A stretch of DNA of 6,189 nt from Terriglobales bacterium (lineage in GTDB: Bacteria > Acidobacteriota > Terriglobia > Terriglobales > Gp1-AA117), in NCBI GenBank assembly GCA_030150795.1, contig JASLFF010000540.1, positions 1-6,189 on the forward strand, in the 5' to 3' direction. A model generated the notes under the pieces. That model worked only from the letters and a program-made list of their open reading frames with translations, was not told the origin of the DNA and searched no databases. This document shows, one piece after another, positions 5,691 through 6,189 of this stretch. Numbering within the stretch: position 1 is the first letter of the stretch; each line of letters opens with the position of its first letter. Made by a program: the position numbers and the translations under genes.

Positions 5691-6189
5691 ATGAAAATTG
5701 GTTCTTCAACCGCGTCCATTCCCAATCCGACGCCTCTTTTATTTCTCATAACGGCTACCGCCGTCCTGCTCTGGCCAGACGCATCAGGCGTGACTGCTCT
5801 TCTGGTAGCGGCGGCAATTGCCGTTCCAATTGCGGCATTCTGGTTGTCATATAGCGCTGTCGGCGCCATTATTGCGTTGATAATTGCGTCGGCTGCTCCG
5901 CGCCTGTTTGTTGAGATTGGCGGTCTTAAAGCGAGGCCCGAACACTTCGTCTGCGGAATTTTGTGCATTAGCATCTTCTTTCTCTGGAAGAAACGCAGCC
6001 AGCCAGTCCAATGGATTTGGCCTGATTATCTACTGATCGCTTATGCTGCGATGAATATTTTCAGTTCTCTGTTCATGTCCATCGAGCCCAGGCAGACCAT
6101 CAAATGGGCGCTGCAACAGGTGCTGATTATTCTTACGTACTTCTTCCTTCGTGTTCTCATACAAGACCGGAAGGACTTGCGCAAAGCGT
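5691..6189 (+). CDS. O-antigen ligase/polymerase-family (WaaL/Wzy-like) membrane protein, 3'-truncated
   Basis: An open frame of 166 complete codons runs off the window end. ATG 5691 is the first possible start because a TGA in the same frame directly precedes it. The product is strongly hydrophobic, with about six likely membrane segments near residues 14-28, 33-50, 53-70, 85-99, 110-129 and 139-156. The short loops are KARPEHF (80-86), a basic stretch WKKRSQP (99-105) and SIEPRQTIKW (130-139). A hydrophobic segment ending in S---PRQ-I-W, followed by another helix and RVLIQDRKDLRKA, is the layout I associate with the N-terminal half of O-antigen ligase and Wzy-type polymerases. The periplasmic catalytic loop would lie beyond the window, so the assignment is by topology and context only. 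It follows the flippase by 43 bp, likely in the same operon. An AAGGAA at 5663-5668 is too far away (22 nt) to be an obvious ribosome site. Confidence 0.65.
   Translation, partial: MKIGSSTASIPNPTPLLFLITATAVLLWPDASGVTALLVAAAIAVPIAAFWLSYSAVGAIIALIIASAAPRLFVEIGGLKARPEHFVCGILCISIFFLWKKRSQPVQWIWPDYLLIAYAAMNIFSSLFMSIEPRQTIKWALQQVLIILTYFFLRVLIQDRKDLRKA

Noticed and set aside
5618..5974. 118-codon minus-strand open frame at the end of the flippase gene and start of the next gene
   Set aside because: It is antisense to the hydrophobic plus-strand protein starting at 5691, which has clear membrane segments. The minus-strand product shows no domain features.

Overview
This 6.2 kb window is part of a surface-polysaccharide (exopolysaccharide or O-antigen type) biosynthesis locus from a bacterium of moderate GC content. 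The protein style (a tyvelose-epimerase-like sugar epimerase, a WecG/TagA transferase, GT4 transferases, a MurJ/MviN-family flippase and an O-antigen-ligase-like membrane protein) would suit a soil Gram-negative such as an acidobacterium. That placement is an impression from the sequence, not a demonstrated fact. No mobile element, CRISPR array, tRNA or rRNA is visible.

Layout. Bases 1-2557 are a tight plus-strand run: the 3' end of an NAD-dependent nucleotide-sugar epimerase, a WecG/TagA/CpsF-family glycosyltransferase overlapping it by ATGA, then a GT4 glycosyltransferase 22 bp further on. A second GT4 glycosyltransferase lies on the minus strand (2586-3695), convergent with the first across a 28 bp gap. 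A non-coding divergent region follows (about 3696-4042). It carries a 15-bp near-perfect inverted repeat, a short leader ORF in front of the minus-strand gene and a weak promoter candidate. The plus strand resumes with a MurJ/MviN-family flippase (about 4043-5647) and the 5' end of an O-antigen ligase/polymerase-type membrane protein, which runs off the window from 5691.

How the genes fit together (inference). The epimerase would supply an activated sugar. The WecG-like enzyme would add an early sugar to a lipid-linked acceptor at the inner face of the membrane, and the two GT4 enzymes would extend the unit. The MVIN-family protein would move the lipid-linked oligosaccharide across the membrane, and the last protein would polymerise or ligate it. 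The window looks like a recognisable pathway rather than a new system. The points most worth checking are the flippase lacking two arginines known to be essential in E. coli MurJ, the Phe in place of the SDR catalytic Tyr in the epimerase, the Gln-X7-Glu variant in one GT4 enzyme, and the dyad and leader ORF in the divergent region.
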